DNA of 64,000 bases, from NCBI GenBank assembly GCA_029891345.1, contig CM056994.1, forward strand, positions 60,233,251-60,297,250, in the 5' to 3' direction. Source of the stretch: Dryococelus australis. Taxonomy: Eukaryota > Arthropoda > Insecta > Phasmatodea > Phasmatidae. Under the pieces are notes generated by a model, which worked only from the letters and a program-made list of their open reading frames with translations, ran no database searches and was not told the origin of the DNA. The translations under genes and the position numbers were made by a program. Shown piece by piece: positions 1-11,877 of the stretch (position 1 is the stretch's first letter; every line of letters begins with the position of its first letter).

Positions 1-51
1 ATTTCGCAACCAAGTAAAATCCTTCTCTTTTATTATTCACGTAGCTTAGAA

Positions 52-1186
52 TCCTCACTACTGTATAAATGCGAAAGTGTGTTTGTTTGTTTGTTTGTCC
101 TTCTTTCACGTCAAAATAGAGCAACGGATCGAAGTGATTTTTTGCACAGATGTAGTTGGAGGTCCAGAGAGTGACATAGGCTACTTTTTATCCCAGGAAA
201 ATTTCTCAAACGGTTGCAAAAAAAATTATGATTAGGGATGTACATAGGTACTGGATTAAACTTTTTTTAGGATTACTGCATAAAAAAGCATTCTTAAAAA
301 AATTCCGTCATTTCTCCTGTCTTTTTTGTCTATGGGCTATCTTACATTCCTTCTCAAGATCCGCAGTAGCTCACTGGGTAGAGAACCCAATAGTGGGGAC
401 GCAGTAGCTCAATGGATGGAGAACCCGATAGTGGGGCCGCAGTAGCCCAGTGGCTAGAGCACCCAATAGTGGGGCCGCAGTAGCCCAGTGGTTAGAGCAC
501 CCAATAGTGGGGCCGCAGTAGCCCAGTGGTTAGAGCACCCAATAGTGGGGCCGCAGTAGCTCGGTGGGTAGAGCACCAAATAGTGGGGCCGCGGTAGCTC
601 AGTGGGTAGAAAACCCAATAGTGGGGCCGCAGTAGCCCAGTGGCTAGAGCACCCAATAGTGGGGCCGCAGTAGCCCAGTGACTAGAGCACCCAATAGTGG
701 GGCCGCAGTAGCTCGGTGGGTAGAGCATCAAATAGTGGGGCCGCGGTAGCTCAGTGGGTAGAAAACCCAATAGTGGGGCCGCAGTAGCCCAGTGGTTAGA
801 GCATCCAATAGTGGTGGCGCAGTAACTCAGTGGCTAGAGAACCCATTAAGGGGGCCGCAGTAGCTCAGTGGGTAGAGAACCAAATAGTGGGGCCGCAGTA
901 GCTCAGTGGGTAGAGAACCAAATAGTGAGGCCGCAGTAGCCCAGTGTTTCGAGCAGCCAATAGTGGGGTCGCAGTAGCCCAATGACTAGAGCACCCATTA
1001 AGGGGGCCGCAGTAGCTCAGTGGCTAGAGCATCAATAGTGGGGCCGCAGTTGCTCAGTGGATAGAGAACCCGATAGTGGGGCCGCAGTAGCCCAGTGGTT
1101 AGAGTACCCAAAAGTGGGGCCGCAGTAGTCCAGTGGCTAGAGCACCAAATAGTGGGACCGCGCGCGAAGCAGCGGGTTAAAGCTAG
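52..1186 (+). mobile_element. Non-autonomous Helitron-type element
   Basis: The element begins TCCTCACTACTGTATAAATG directly after an A (51) and ends in CTAG (1183-1186) directly before a T (1187). A small CCGC...GCGG stem lies about 10 bases before the end. The 5'-TC, 3'-CTRR, A|T insertion site and sub-terminal hairpin are the hallmarks of Helitrons. The first 200 bases (GCGAAAGTGTGTTTG, repeated TTTG, and 'ATAGGCTACTTTTTATCCC') resemble a repeat type I know as widespread in insects. No Rep/helicase coding is present, so it would depend on an autonomous relative. Most of the interior is a minisatellite. The boundaries are seen in sequence; the Helitron assignment is inferred. Confidence 0.7.
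361..1160 (+). repeat. 21-unit, ~38-bp minisatellite with tRNA A-box-like core
   Basis: About 21 units of roughly 38 bp, each of the form GCAGTAGCTCAGTGGGTAGAGC plus CACCCAATAGTGGGGCC (shown in two parts). The core resembles the first 20 bases of a tRNA gene, including the A box. Variant units (CTCGGTGGG, CGGTAGCTC...GAAAA, CCCAGTGG) recur in the same order at about 545-690 and 700-800, giving a higher-order repeat of 3-4 units. No B box follows, so these are not tRNA genes. Confidence 0.85.
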
Positions 1187-2217
1187 TATTAAATAAAAGT
1201 TACCTTTCGGAACACTACGCACATAGATGAGGAAATTTTCACTATATACCAAACTCTCCCATAAGGAATGACGTTTTGTTCTTAACCTCAGTAGAATAGA
1301 TCTTAACAGGGCTACAAACGGGATGCCAGAAAACATTAATGCATACCGCGATAAGGTTGTCGGGACTGATGCTGTTCTCGACCCTGGAAGGTTGTATGTC
1401 TTGGGTAGTTGTTACGCAAATTTTCTGGCCATTGGGACCTAAATAGTTATATTACATGTAACTTCACACAAGAGTAGCATCAACCTTTCTATCTCAGCAT
1501 CTTTCTTTTCTGTGCAACCTTCATTCTGTAGGCATTGAAATAGAACTATTGTGTGACTTATCATACAGAACGAATTTTTTTCTAGCTTCTTTTACTTTGA
1601 AACTAATTATACTACTATGGCAATAATTATATTTTCCCTCTTAAGTAGGGTATGCTTGTTGATTTATTTTTAAAACTAGATTCGCATTTACTATATCCTA
1701 AACCAAAACCAATCAGATCCAAGTTGACTCTTTTTGTGAACATCGTAATATTGTTGAATCGTTCTTCAGTAATTTTGATTTATATCCTGTCATTTCTGTA
1801 TCATGTTTTAGAAAATTATTCTTGTTAAAGGGGATATCATTACAGAACTTTTAACTGTTTTTACACCAAGTGTATTAAGGGCTCACTAGTAAGATTTTAG
1901 TTTCTTATAAAGAAAAGACAAAAGAACTGACTCTCTGATTTGGCGAGTTGACAAAATTAATTTTAACTTTAATATTTCTCTGACGTAAATCCCACTGCAA
2001 TGTCATCTCTTCTAACCCTTCCCTTCAAACTAGATACGTCTTTGGGATAGTTTCCTATTAGAGGATGAGAACTCTCAACAACTTACCATTTTCTGGTCTC
2101 TGGTATAGGTTGTCTGGATTAAATATTAGACCTTAGCCTCAGGTGGTACATCTTGGCCAATCTTCTTCAAGTGGCACCAAAAAGGAAATCGCTCTTTTTT
2201 TTACAACTAAAAATTGT
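1187..2217. other. AT-rich unannotated DNA
   Basis: No open frame of convincing composition, no repeat boundary and no RNA gene seen. Short T-rich and A-rich runs only. Confidence 0.5.
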
Positions 2218-2248
2218 TTAAGTTCGAGTTCTAGTAACTCGAACTTAA
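2218..2248. repeat. Perfect 13-bp inverted repeat (hairpin)
   Basis: TTAAGTTCGAGTT, a 5-base CTAGT spacer, then AACTCGAACTTAA. The arms pair perfectly. It lies at the 3' end of the acidic open frame on the minus strand. Confidence 0.8.
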
Positions 2249-2253
2249 CATTT

Positions 2254-2440
2254 TTAATGGTCAGCACCGACTGCACTTCCATCTCTCCCTGTATGATAGT
2301 TTGTTGCAGGAGTGTCTCTCTCACTTTCATATTCAAAAATCTCTGCCCCTGCCATCTCGTCATCAGTGTCAGCCTCGCCATAATCTAACCTGAGTTTCAA
2401 TACTTCTTTTAGCATCCAGTTCTTGTAATTCCGTAGCTCT
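2254..2440 (-). other. Unassigned acidic open frame
   Basis: Read on the minus strand, one frame stays open for about 60 codons to a TAA at 2254-2256. It is rich in Asp/Glu (a stretch reads DYGEADTDDEMAGAEIFEYE). A neighbouring frame just upstream reads RERATELQELDAKRS, typical of a coiled coil, so a single frameshift may separate two parts of one decayed reading frame. The composition suggests a gag-like or other retroelement fragment or an old exon, but no family is recognised. There is no start codon context and no splice site that decides the matter. Confidence 0.25.
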
Positions 2441-2455
2441 TTCCCTTATAAATTT

Positions 2456-3271
2456 ATTCTATACATAATTATGTACATACCTATCTTATATGTAATTATA
2501 TATATTACTATCTTATATATTTATATAAACCTGCCTTATATATTTATATATACCTATTTTATAAATATAACTATTCCTATTTTATATATATTTATATAAG
2601 CATATCTTATATATTGAAAAAAAAATATATTAAATATAAATATTCCTATCTTACATATATAATAGTACCTGCGTGTTTTCTTCCATGACGAACGAGTGTT
2701 TGGGTTTTTCTCAGAGTGCTCACATACAGCGAAGATGAATTGTGAATACGATGGTCTACCTATGACCTCTACGATCATGGAATCACGACTTGCATCATCA
2801 CTCACTAAAGTCCTACATGAATGGTTGAGAAGTCCTATGCCAGATACAAAATTTACAAGTCCTGGCATGAGGTAGAATGTATGTGACTAAGTTAAGAAAA
2901 TATTACGAATCCTACACAAGATGAAAATATATTCCAAATACTACATCTACTTGGAAAAAAGGTGACTAAATGAGAAAATTGCTCATCCCCCTTTGAGGAA
3001 TTTAGGATGATATGAAATAACGATCTGCAAGTTGTCTGAAGTATGTAGACAGAACTGTGTGGTGTTTGTAAACTATTAATGAGCACTGTATGTCTTTTCT
3101 ACCTCCAACATCACACGCAAAGTGATCGAATGCATTCGGTTTAATAGCGCAAACTCCCTTGCCAAGAACCTTTATTTTGTAACTTGGCATTTATCTATCT
3201 ATGCCGTGGTTGCCTGTATTCTTTTATAGGCCATTCACTGTAAATTGAGTATTTTTTGAAAGCCCATTGTA
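2456..3271. other. AT-rich DNA with TATCTTATATATTTATATA repeats
   Basis: About 2460-2660 is a degenerate repeat of 'CTATCTTATATATTTATATA'-like units. The rest shows no gene or repeat that I recognise. Confidence 0.5.
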
Positions 3272-3312
3272 GTCTTGAGAACCGATGAGAGTGATTGAGA
3301 TTAGAATGGAAC
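3272..3312 (-). repeat. 3' end fragment of the tRNA-derived SINE
   Basis: The segment reads GTCTTGAGAACCGATGAGAG, the reverse complement of the 3' tail seen in the longer SINE copies at 16.3, 42.2 and 47.1 kb. Confidence 0.6.
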
Positions 3313-4320
3313 TATGGGGCTATGGTACTATGGAGCGATGGAGCTATGGAGCTATGGAGTTATGGTGGATGGTATGAGAAGAGGAAATTGATTGTGTCAC
3401 TGGTATGGGGCTGTATGTTTGCTTTATATGGTCTGTGTGGACGAATAGTTGAGGAATGCTAGAGTTATAGTGGGTGGTATGGTTTGTAAGTATAAGTGGT
3501 GTTGGTAGATAGAACAAGTAGAATATATTAGGTTATGGGTTGGCCTCAGTTGTATAGTTGCTTGGTACACCTGAGTTATGATGGATATTGTGCTTGGTGT
3601 ATTGGGTGGTGCAGTTGATTAGTATGACTGTATTGTTCTTTGGTTATAGGAAATGGTATGCTGTTTGGCCTGGTATGACTTGAAATATAATGGATGGTTG
3701 ATTGGTATGTTGACTAGCATATATTTGGATGGTGTCGACCAGCAGAGCAGAAAGTATGAACAGTAAGTAAATTTTTCTTACGTCAGTGAGAATTGAATGT
3801 TTGAGGTATGCATGACTTATATACTAAGAGGTATGAGCGATGAAAATATTTTGACTGGTGTTCGTTGGTAGAGCAGATGGCATGCATGAGTTGCAGTGGC
3901 TGGTATGGCTTGTTTATATGTGTAATTGGTGAAGTTAGATTGCTGAAATGGTAGTCAATATAGTTGACTTTTATGATTGATCAGTAAGTCTGAGGTATGG
4001 TGGTTGATATGGCCTGTATTGTTAATAGCATGACTGAGGTAAGCTTGAGTTAGAGTGAATGACATGGTCTGGGTGGTATGTTTTCTTGGTCGGTATGGTT
4101 ATCTGCTGTGGTGTTTAGTTGATATATTCAGTTTGTTTAGTATGTTGGTATGCTGGAGGGTTGTCACTGATGGGGATAATGACATGACAGACATGTTGGA
4201 GTTACGAACTTCTGTATACTCTTTCTCAATTTTTGTGATTTTTCTTTGTTTTGTAGTGTTGGAATTTGGGTAGGTAAGGGTAGTGGTTGATGCTTAGGGT
4301 GCTGGGATGAGTATGAGGTT
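3300..4320. repeat. GT-rich degenerate low-complexity region
   Basis: Almost every line carries variants of TGGTATGG, GGAGCTATGGAG or TTGATTGGTATG. The 3310-3370 part is a local tandem of 'GAGCTATG'. Similar GGTATG-rich DNA recurs at about 51.0-53.5 kb. No supported gene. Confidence 0.5.
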
Positions 4321-4489
4321 AACGTGAAATGTTCTTAGATTTTTTTTTACTATTATTTTTATTTTTAGGGAATTTTTTTAAACACATGTTTTGTTTTTTA
4401 GAATATTTTTAATAATTGTTTAAATAACTTTTGGAATTTTTTAGATTCTTCGAATTTTTTAAAAATTTTATGAATTGTTGAGATTTTTT

Positions 4490-4915
4490 TTTGGTTTGAG
4501 GTCAAGATCAAGGTCACCTGGATCCAAGATGGCGGTCATGTGATCGGAATGACAGAGCAGGAGAAAATTAATGAGATGGTTGTCGGATCTCCAAGATGGG
4601 CCCTAGCCCTTCAAAAAGGTGTGATTTCGAGGAAAAATTGTGTTTGTGAGGTTAAAAAGGAAGCCACACAAATTGGCCGAAATTGGCTTTGGGTGGCTTG
4701 TTTTTGCACATGAGGGGCTTCTACCATTTCTAGGGGAAAACGAGAAAGTTTCTGGGAAAAAGGGAAATTTTAAGTGAAAAAGGGAAATTTTGTGACTTTT
4801 TGGTCGATTTTGAAGGAAAAAATGGAAATTTTGAGGGAAAAAGGGAAGTTTCCAACGTGGCGGCCAAAATCCGTCAATCCGGCTCCTGGCTCCTGTACCA
4901 GAAAACACATTGCCT
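4490..4915. repeat. Dispersed repeat with AGGTCA and GGGAAAAAGGGAAATTTT motifs
   Basis: Contains AGGTCAAGATCAAGGTCACC and 'CCAAGATGG', then at 4730-4860 repeated GGGAAAAAGGGAAATTTT-like blocks ending near 'GGCGGCCAAAATCCGTCAATCC'. A related short block (GAAGGGAAAATGGGAAATTC) occurs near 49.57 kb, and a related AGGTCA-type block in the opposite sense lies at 11.2-11.4 kb. Confidence 0.45.
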
Positions 4916-5934
4916 TACTACTGTCTTGTTGTAATTATTCGACATAAAGTCTGTAAAATTATCACTAAAATACAATTCTAATTTTTATGGCATCTCTTTC
5001 GTTATAACTATTCTTCTAAAAATTTGCATGTTTTGCAGTTACTCAGTCGTAAAACTAAACAAAAGGTTAAAAAATAATTTTAAGCATATGTGCATGGCAT
5101 TTGAAGGGGTACAGAAACTTTCATCATTCCTAGCAAAAAAATTAATAATGTGTTAATATTAAATACTAATAATCTTTCAATGTCGACAAGTTACACCCGA
5201 ACAAATACATATTTGGATTAACAGGCAAAATAATTGCTCGTAAATGCCCTAATTTATGTGTGCTTCTGCACTATTAACGGCTGATATACTTAAGCTTATG
5301 TCTTCCGCAACGTTGTTGAGAAAATTTTGGCTACGCCTCTGCCAGTACCCATCCTACCGGAGTCGAAATTCCAGCTAACTGCGCTTCGGAAGATGATTGT
5401 AGTACACATACAGTCATAAGGCCAATAAATTATTTTTTTTTTTTAAGTTTTTTCTCATTCGCGTACAAGGATATTTACACGCTATGGCTGTATCGATTGG
5501 TTAATTTAAAACATTAGCTCCCTTACATATAGTTTATAATAGGCGTTAACGCTACGCTGGCTAAAGTGCGGAGTGGCGTGATCTGAAATAGGCCTACATC
5601 TCCCGCGTAGCGTGCTATCCGACTCACACCACGCTAAACAACACGTTGCGTGACTGCTTAAGTTCATATTTAGCGCTGACGTGATCACGATGAGAAAACA
5701 ACATTATCAGATGGAGTCCTGATAACAACTCGCGGCTCCCGCTCTCATTCGCTGCGGTCACGCAAGCAATTGCGTAAAACGTCTAACGAACATCTGCGTA
5801 ATAGCGTGCTGGAGCACTGATCTCATTTCTTATTTACTTATATGGACAAAGGTCAGGATTGAAAGTTATCACTGCATATTCTTGGTTGCCTTTAATCAAA
5901 TTATTGTCTGCGTTATCTTACTGATTGATTTCAT
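4916..5934. other. No recognised feature
   Basis: AT-rich to about 5300, then a slightly GC-richer stretch (5540-5700) with CGTAGC/GCGTG words. No coding frame is supported. Confidence 0.4.
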
Positions 5935-6595
5935 TGACGTGAATGCGTCTTTAAATTTGCAACTACAGTGGGAGGTAATCCAGAAAATTCGATGATAACA
6001 AAATCGAGGGATACAGTTTGGCATTGCAGCTCCGAATCTATCGTCTACATTCAAGATTCAATTAAATCACTCGATTGCCAAAGGATCAAAGAATATGTTA
6101 CATTGAGTGAGGACAGCAAAGCATCGCGCCCGTGCCAGGGAGGGGTTGGGGGGGGGGGGGGGGGCAATTTTAAGGTTCGTTTCGTCGTGTCTCATAACTT
6201 CCACGTAGTATAACTTTTGACTAGGAGAAGCTACGACGCTCGTTTGAGTTTCATTCGACAGCGCTCGTCAAGATCAATCGATTTCGTGTATAAAACATTT
6301 GTGTGATGTGGTTATGGTGAAATTGTATGCGTTTAATGTAAAACAAAAACTAAGTAGACTTAACACGATTTCACCCTATACTCGTCAAAAAGTCAAGTTG
6401 AAATACAGAAATCGTATACGGTTGGAAAGAGCATCTCAAAAGCAATCCAGCAATACCCATAAAACCTCATATGATCGAGTGAAACGGTGCCGGGGATGTA
6501 AAATAGACATCAAGGTGTCCGAGTGCGTCAACGTAGACGCATTCACGCAAAACAAACGGCCGTGTCCCCAACACAGCCAAACCCAATTTTATTCT
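5935..6595 (+). repeat. Dispersed repeat R1, uninterrupted copy
   Basis: From CGTCTTTAAATTTGCAAC to CCCAATTTTA this segment matches, at roughly 85-90 percent by eye, the DNA on either side of the Polinton (20,540-20,679 joined to 36,738-37,262). It holds ATTGCC once at 6074-6079, the site duplicated around the Polinton. A run of G interrupts it at about 6147-6164. The repeat class is unknown and no coding is convincing. Confidence 0.75.
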
Positions 6596-6599
6596 GCAA

Positions 6600-9170
6600 T
6601 ATAGGAAAACGTTTTTCATCTGTACGTAGAATAGCAGTAACGCTGAGTTTTTATTTGCGAAGTAACTTACTGTTACCTGTCCCACTAAAAAAGGGAACTG
6701 ATTAAAAGTTAAGTTATACCTGTTATATAACGCAACAAAAAAAAACGTGGTTTTGGAGACTTAAAAATATCTATACAGTGATTCAACGTACATGGAAAAC
6801 TTAAGGTTTTAACAAATTTTGTATTTCATCTAAAAGTTGTTCTCTCTTTTCCACATAGGAAAAAATTATTTTTTACTTGTGTACTGTTTTTTCCATAGAC
6901 GTGTTGAACGATTCCTCTTATTTGAATGAAAAATCTCTTGTAGGTATGATGTACGTACATATCATCCAACTAAAATTTGAACCTACTTGAGCTGAAGGTT
7001 TCATAAAAGAAAGTAGAAAAATGGCAGTGATGTATATCGGATGGTAAACTTGTATATAATGTCTGAGCTCCTCCAGTTTCCGCCACTTTATCCTTACTTG
7101 CTGGAAGGATACAAGCTGCTAAGACGAGCGTTATAACCGCGGAGCTTACTGTGTGCACTAAGCTGAATTGCAGATGGCATTTGTCGGGATACCCACGCGG
7201 TACACATATTTTACATTTGTGAAGTAAGAAGCTTAAAATATAAACTTTTAAATAACGTTTGGACTTCGTTATCTTTTTAATTGTTTTGTTATATAACACT
7301 GAAATCGGTTTCATTATTACATGTTTATTAAATTTAAATATTAGTTTATTTTTGGTAACATAGTATAACGGCGTGAATTTAAGCCATATGCAGATTTTTA
7401 ATGATTTGTTTACTTATGTAATTTCAAGACGTAATATAATTTTCATGAAGACCTATGTTATTTTTGATTGAAACAGTAATTATTTTATTTATTACGATAG
7501 TTAACTGCTCATATATTTTTTCAGACTTGCTTTATTTTACAACATATTGATAAGTATTTCCTGTTTGAGTAACGTTGTTTTGTTTAGAGGGCTTTAATTA
7601 CTGAGCAGTCGTTGATCCGATGGCATAGCAATTACGTGTCATGATAAGTCATTTTTGCCCCTAACGTCCTCGTGATTGATTGGATTTTCTAAGGCCTCTT
7701 AAGTTAAGACTTTTTGAAGAACTCAAAACATCTTGGATTTCGACGGCATGTTGCTGACACGCGAGAGTTCAAACTGTCTATTCAAGAAAAGTCCTCAAGT
7801 TGGCGTTCTGCAGCATTCAGGGAAATGTATTTGCCAAGAACTAGATCAACGAGGCCGTCCAGAACTGCTTGATTTCGACGTGTTAATTTTTTATTCAGCT
7901 AAGTCCACATTTAATTTTGTTAGGTAGAGACGCAATTTAATTTTAGCTGAACATTTTGCAAATGCCATATTGGATTTAAATCGAACTGATCCCTGCAAGT
8001 TTTTAACTACTGATGTCCTGGCATAAATTTTATGCAATACCCTGAATAGCTTCAAGCAGATGCATTTAAAAAATCATATTTCAAGTTTTAATTTTTTTCC
8101 AAACCTTAAGTTAACTAAGTATTCCGTTCACGAGATGTACTAGTGTTGCTGAGACCACTAATAAAATATCTGATTTCAGATTTTTGATCGAAAATTAGAG
8201 CCACACATTCTTTCGGAAATAATTATAAATTTTCATTTGCCCAGAATTTTCAATCTTTTTGCCAATATTCTATTGACAAAAAATTCTAAATTAAGTAGTA
8301 ATTTTTAAGGCATCTCTGATGTGTTATGTTTTCTGTAGGATATTGGCATTGGCCAGGCTGTAGTTGCTGAGTTATGTAGTGTTGCCGTGTGTGCTACACT
8401 GCCATACTGCCATACCATCATCATATTCACACCTGTACATCTATTCACTTTACAATATAAATATAAATTTTCTCTTATATTATTATTAGTTTCTCGATAG
8501 TGAGATTCTCAGTCATCATTTACATTTACAAAGCTCACAAATGTATACGGCATGTACTATCTGTGGTTGTATTAAACAATGCACACCATGCCATATCAAA
8601 ATGGAAACTTCAAGTCTATTCGGAAATGTACTATACAGATGAGTTTTAACTCTCAATTTAGTCAGTGCATTTATTCGGTAGTATATAATTTATGATTTTA
8701 GAATATGGATATTTCAATCATTGCTCTAAACTTATTTCGCTTTTATGGTATTTTCGCTACTGACCACTTTAAGTTTCTTGTTTTCAACTCGCAAGTCACG
8801 AAAGAAGTAACCGGTGACCAGATGAATCGGGAGGCGTATTTCAGATCGACATCAGAGGAACTAATATCGTGTCATATTTTCTAAACGTAGAACCTTGTTG
8901 CATATGGAAGTACTTTTTATACATCAATCCCATTCAATAAGGGAAACTTTCGATCGTAATAAGTATATCTCTAGGCTATAGGCGAACAGTTCCTAGGACC
9001 GCAATTTGCTTTAAATATAATACAATTTTCAGCTGCCTATAGAGTTCGTGTCATTTACCAAAGGAGTCGCAGCGGTAAAATGAGGCTGACAAACATGTCA
9101 GTTGTCCCAAGTTCCTGTCCAACCGAACAGGGTCGAAGCGAAGGGGGCCTCCTACCCAAAGATGTTATAT
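6600..9170. other. No recognised feature
   Basis: AT-rich single-copy-looking DNA. Open frames at 6970-7314 (minus) and 7733-7927 (plus) have no family features. A GC-richer stretch at 9050-9160 also yields nothing recognisable. Confidence 0.4.
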
Positions 9171-9175
9171 AGTAA

Positions 9176-9594
9176 AGGCTGTTCACGATAAACTGAGCAC
9201 TTTTGAAATCAACCTTAGGAAAAAGATACTGCCTCTACCTGCACATGTTTTAACGGATGCACTGAGTGACATACGCCAAGTAAAGTTGGTAAAGATGAAT
9301 AGGAAGTAGTTCCGTATCTTATAGTTGAATAAAAAGGGTTAGGCAACCATTTCTAATAACTTCAATCTTTTCTTTCGTTTTCTGTGTTTATTAATGCATA
9401 AAATTTTAAGCATAAGCAGATTTGGTAAATGTTTACTTTACTAATAATTTTACAGTTGCATTGACCAACGCATGAATAAAGGGATGAGACCCGTGAGAAT
9501 GCTAATTCCACATAAGGCGGAAGAACACACAACGTACATACGAGTAGATCTTAAGCAGGGCTTTCGAAAAAGCTCATTTTACCGTGAACAGCCT
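9176..9594. mobile_element. GGCTGTTCACGG MITE, long form (copy A)
   Basis: 419 bp with terminal inverted repeats AGGCTGTTCACGATAAA and (reverse strand) AGGCTGTTCACGGTAAA, next to TA-rich flanks (TAA before, ATA after). The interior contains CTGAGTGACATACGCC and ACTTTACTAATAATTT words shared with the copies at 38.96, 39.54, 45.89 and 47.83 kb. It has no coding, so it needs an outside transposase. TA-rich flanks suggest a Tc1/mariner-like mobiliser, but the exact target duplication cannot be fixed. Confidence 0.8.
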
Positions 9595-9599
9595 ATAAA

Positions 9600-11190
9600 C
9601 ATATATTTTCAACTCTATATATCCTGTTCAGTCTGTCTTGACATTTACCTCCAGAAAGTCAACAATATTCACTCTGATGGCAGTCCAGAGAGACGTGGCA
9701 GTAAACGTAGAATATACCCTTTAAAGAGATATATGGATCTGTTTCCAGAAGGTAGTTTTCGCCTTGAAGATTTCTTATTTTACTGTTGTTTTGGACAATC
9801 AATTAAGAAACTGAACTCACATTGACTACTCAAAAATAACTGTTACTTTCCCGCACCTGAAGGAAGGACATTGCCTACCTAACCCGGGTGTCGTGGAATA
9901 AAACTCTGCATTTAAATTCGAAGGCCAGGTATCAATATTCTTGTAGGTATGGCATATGGAGTTCATATTTGCGGACTTCACAAATCCTGCAAGGCATAAA
10001 TCACAGTGCTCTGCGCTTAATTTACTTAGATGTCGAGCCGATTGTCATGCGCGATGGAACTACCCTTTTAATTTGGTTTTAGCATGTAGGTACTAAGGGA
10101 TCCGATTATTCAACCGACAGACCGGTAACAGTATTTAGAGTGCTGGAGTTGTACTGGAAGGTTTCGAAATAATGACAATTCTGAAATATATAAAGTAATA
10201 ACAAACCACTGAAATATTGTGCGACACTGAGTCCATCCAGAAGAGACTCGTATTAATGACCGATAATTAATTTTCATACTAACTTTGTTTAAGGTGAATT
10301 ATTAAATAAAATATTTAATGAGTCTCCCATTTCTTACATAAATGTCGCAAGATATAATTGGTAAAATGAAAACTGAACTTAGATATTATGCCAGACGAAT
10401 GCAGTTATTAAGGCTTGATTTCCTCCAATATGAAAACTAAACTGACTGTTACTAAAAACGTATCTTTTGTAAGTAAAGTGTCATGTCACCGCGAATGGAT
10501 GTACTTATGACAGTGCTTTCCTTCAACTAAAAACTTAACTGAACTAGACGAAGTGCGTCAAAAGCGAACCCATCATTTTGTTTGTGGTCAAGTACTCCCT
10601 CATAATTTACAATAAAAGTAATCTGGAAAGTTTAAAAACTCAAAAATTATCTATTTATAAAGTCCTTGATGAATTTAAAAAAAATATGTACGTACATGAA
10701 ATATTTGCTAGATTTTGGAAATTTGTAAAGTTAGGTGTTCAAAAAAATGTTTCCAAGAGTGGACACCTTTTCACTCTAGACCTTGTCAGTGTTTTTGCTT
10801 GTAAGCAAGGAATTCAGAGTAAATCAGTAAATTACATACAAAAACGTTTGTATCTGTTGGTATTTGAAAACATTCCCTCCCCAAAAATCATCAAAGTTGT
10901 GTAACTATTTGACGGCTCTCGAAAATCACTCCCCCTACCCTCACGAAAAATAATAAAACATACAAATTATGTGCATAAGTCACAAATGTTGAAGCCTTTC
11001 TCAACACCTAAACATCTACATGTGCCCAAGCAGTATAAATTATACATTTGACCCAGTGTTATCCGCTAACATCTGTGGACCAAAGCTGACCATGGAACAT
11101 ACACGCAGTACCTTCCTATCCAAGAAGATCTACGGACGAAGAAAGATCTATGGACGAAGAAGCTGAGTGCATGAATTCATCGCCACTATC
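9600..11190. other. No recognised feature
   Basis: Contains a 108-codon open frame at 10,578-10,904 (plus) of Lys/Ile/Leu-rich composition expected from AT-rich DNA; no family is recognised. Nothing else stands out. Confidence 0.4.
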
Positions 11191-11199
11191 GTCAATTAG

Positions 11200-11400
11200 T
11201 TCATATGGAGGCATTAATAGTAGGGTTTTGCCGGTTCAGACCAAAGGGGAATGGGGAGTCGGAGCTGTAGCTGCCCAAACGCCATGTTGTTACATCACCG
11301 TCCACCATCTTTGACCAATATGACATTGACCTTTGACCCTGAACCTTGACTCCGGTGACCTCTGACTCCAAAAACCCAAACAATTGCAAAAAATTCCTTA
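11200..11400. repeat. Repeat block rich in TGACC/TTGACC motifs
   Basis: Reads CATTGACCTTTGACCCTGAA then CCTTGACTCCGGTGACCTC, with CCATCTTTGACC upstream. It is the opposite-sense relative of the block at 4.5 kb. Confidence 0.45.
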
Positions 11401-11689
11401 AAAATTAAAAAAAAAAACTTATTACACAACATTTAATTTAAAAAAATTGTTTCAAATTTATGAAAATTATTTAAACATTTAATTAAACAATCATTAAAGT
11501 AATTTCAAAATTCTAGTCCCTGGCTACCATTTTCCCTAACAATTTGCCTTGTAAAAACTTATGTAAAAATTTATTTAAAAAAATTACATTTCTGGAGGTC
11601 CTCCCAGCACCATGTCTAGCAGACGACTGACTCCCTCACCGCCACTTCACCCCCCCCCCCCAATAATCGATCTATCGTACGCCGCCATA

Positions 11690-11845
11690 TTTGTGTTTGC
11701 GTACATCATTTGTTTATATGTTACTGCAGGCGGCCATATTTGTTTTATCCTTCGTCATTTGATTATACATGTTACTGGAGGTGGTCATATTTGTTTTTTC
11801 GTTCGTAGTATGTTTATATATGTTACTGGATGCTGTTGCCTTGGT
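11690..11845. repeat. ~56-bp tandem repeat, about 3 units
   Basis: Three units of CGTCATTTGTTTATATGTTAC... ending in GG(C/T)CATATTTGTTTT. The array stops at TGCTGTTGCCTTGG. Confidence 0.6.
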
Positions 11846-11877
11846 AGGCCACCGCCATCTTGGTAGGCGACCACTGT

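Noticed and set aside
361-1160. A cluster of tRNA genes
   Set aside because: Only the A-box-like part is present; no B box, acceptor stem or full cloverleaf in any unit.
492-1336. Long minus-strand open frames over the minisatellite (repetitive GPTI/WCSSHW protein)
   Set aside because: They follow directly from a tandem repeat with few stops and have no biological support.
9472-9825. 117-codon plus ORF
   Set aside because: Its first half is the right end of MITE copy A; no coding domain.
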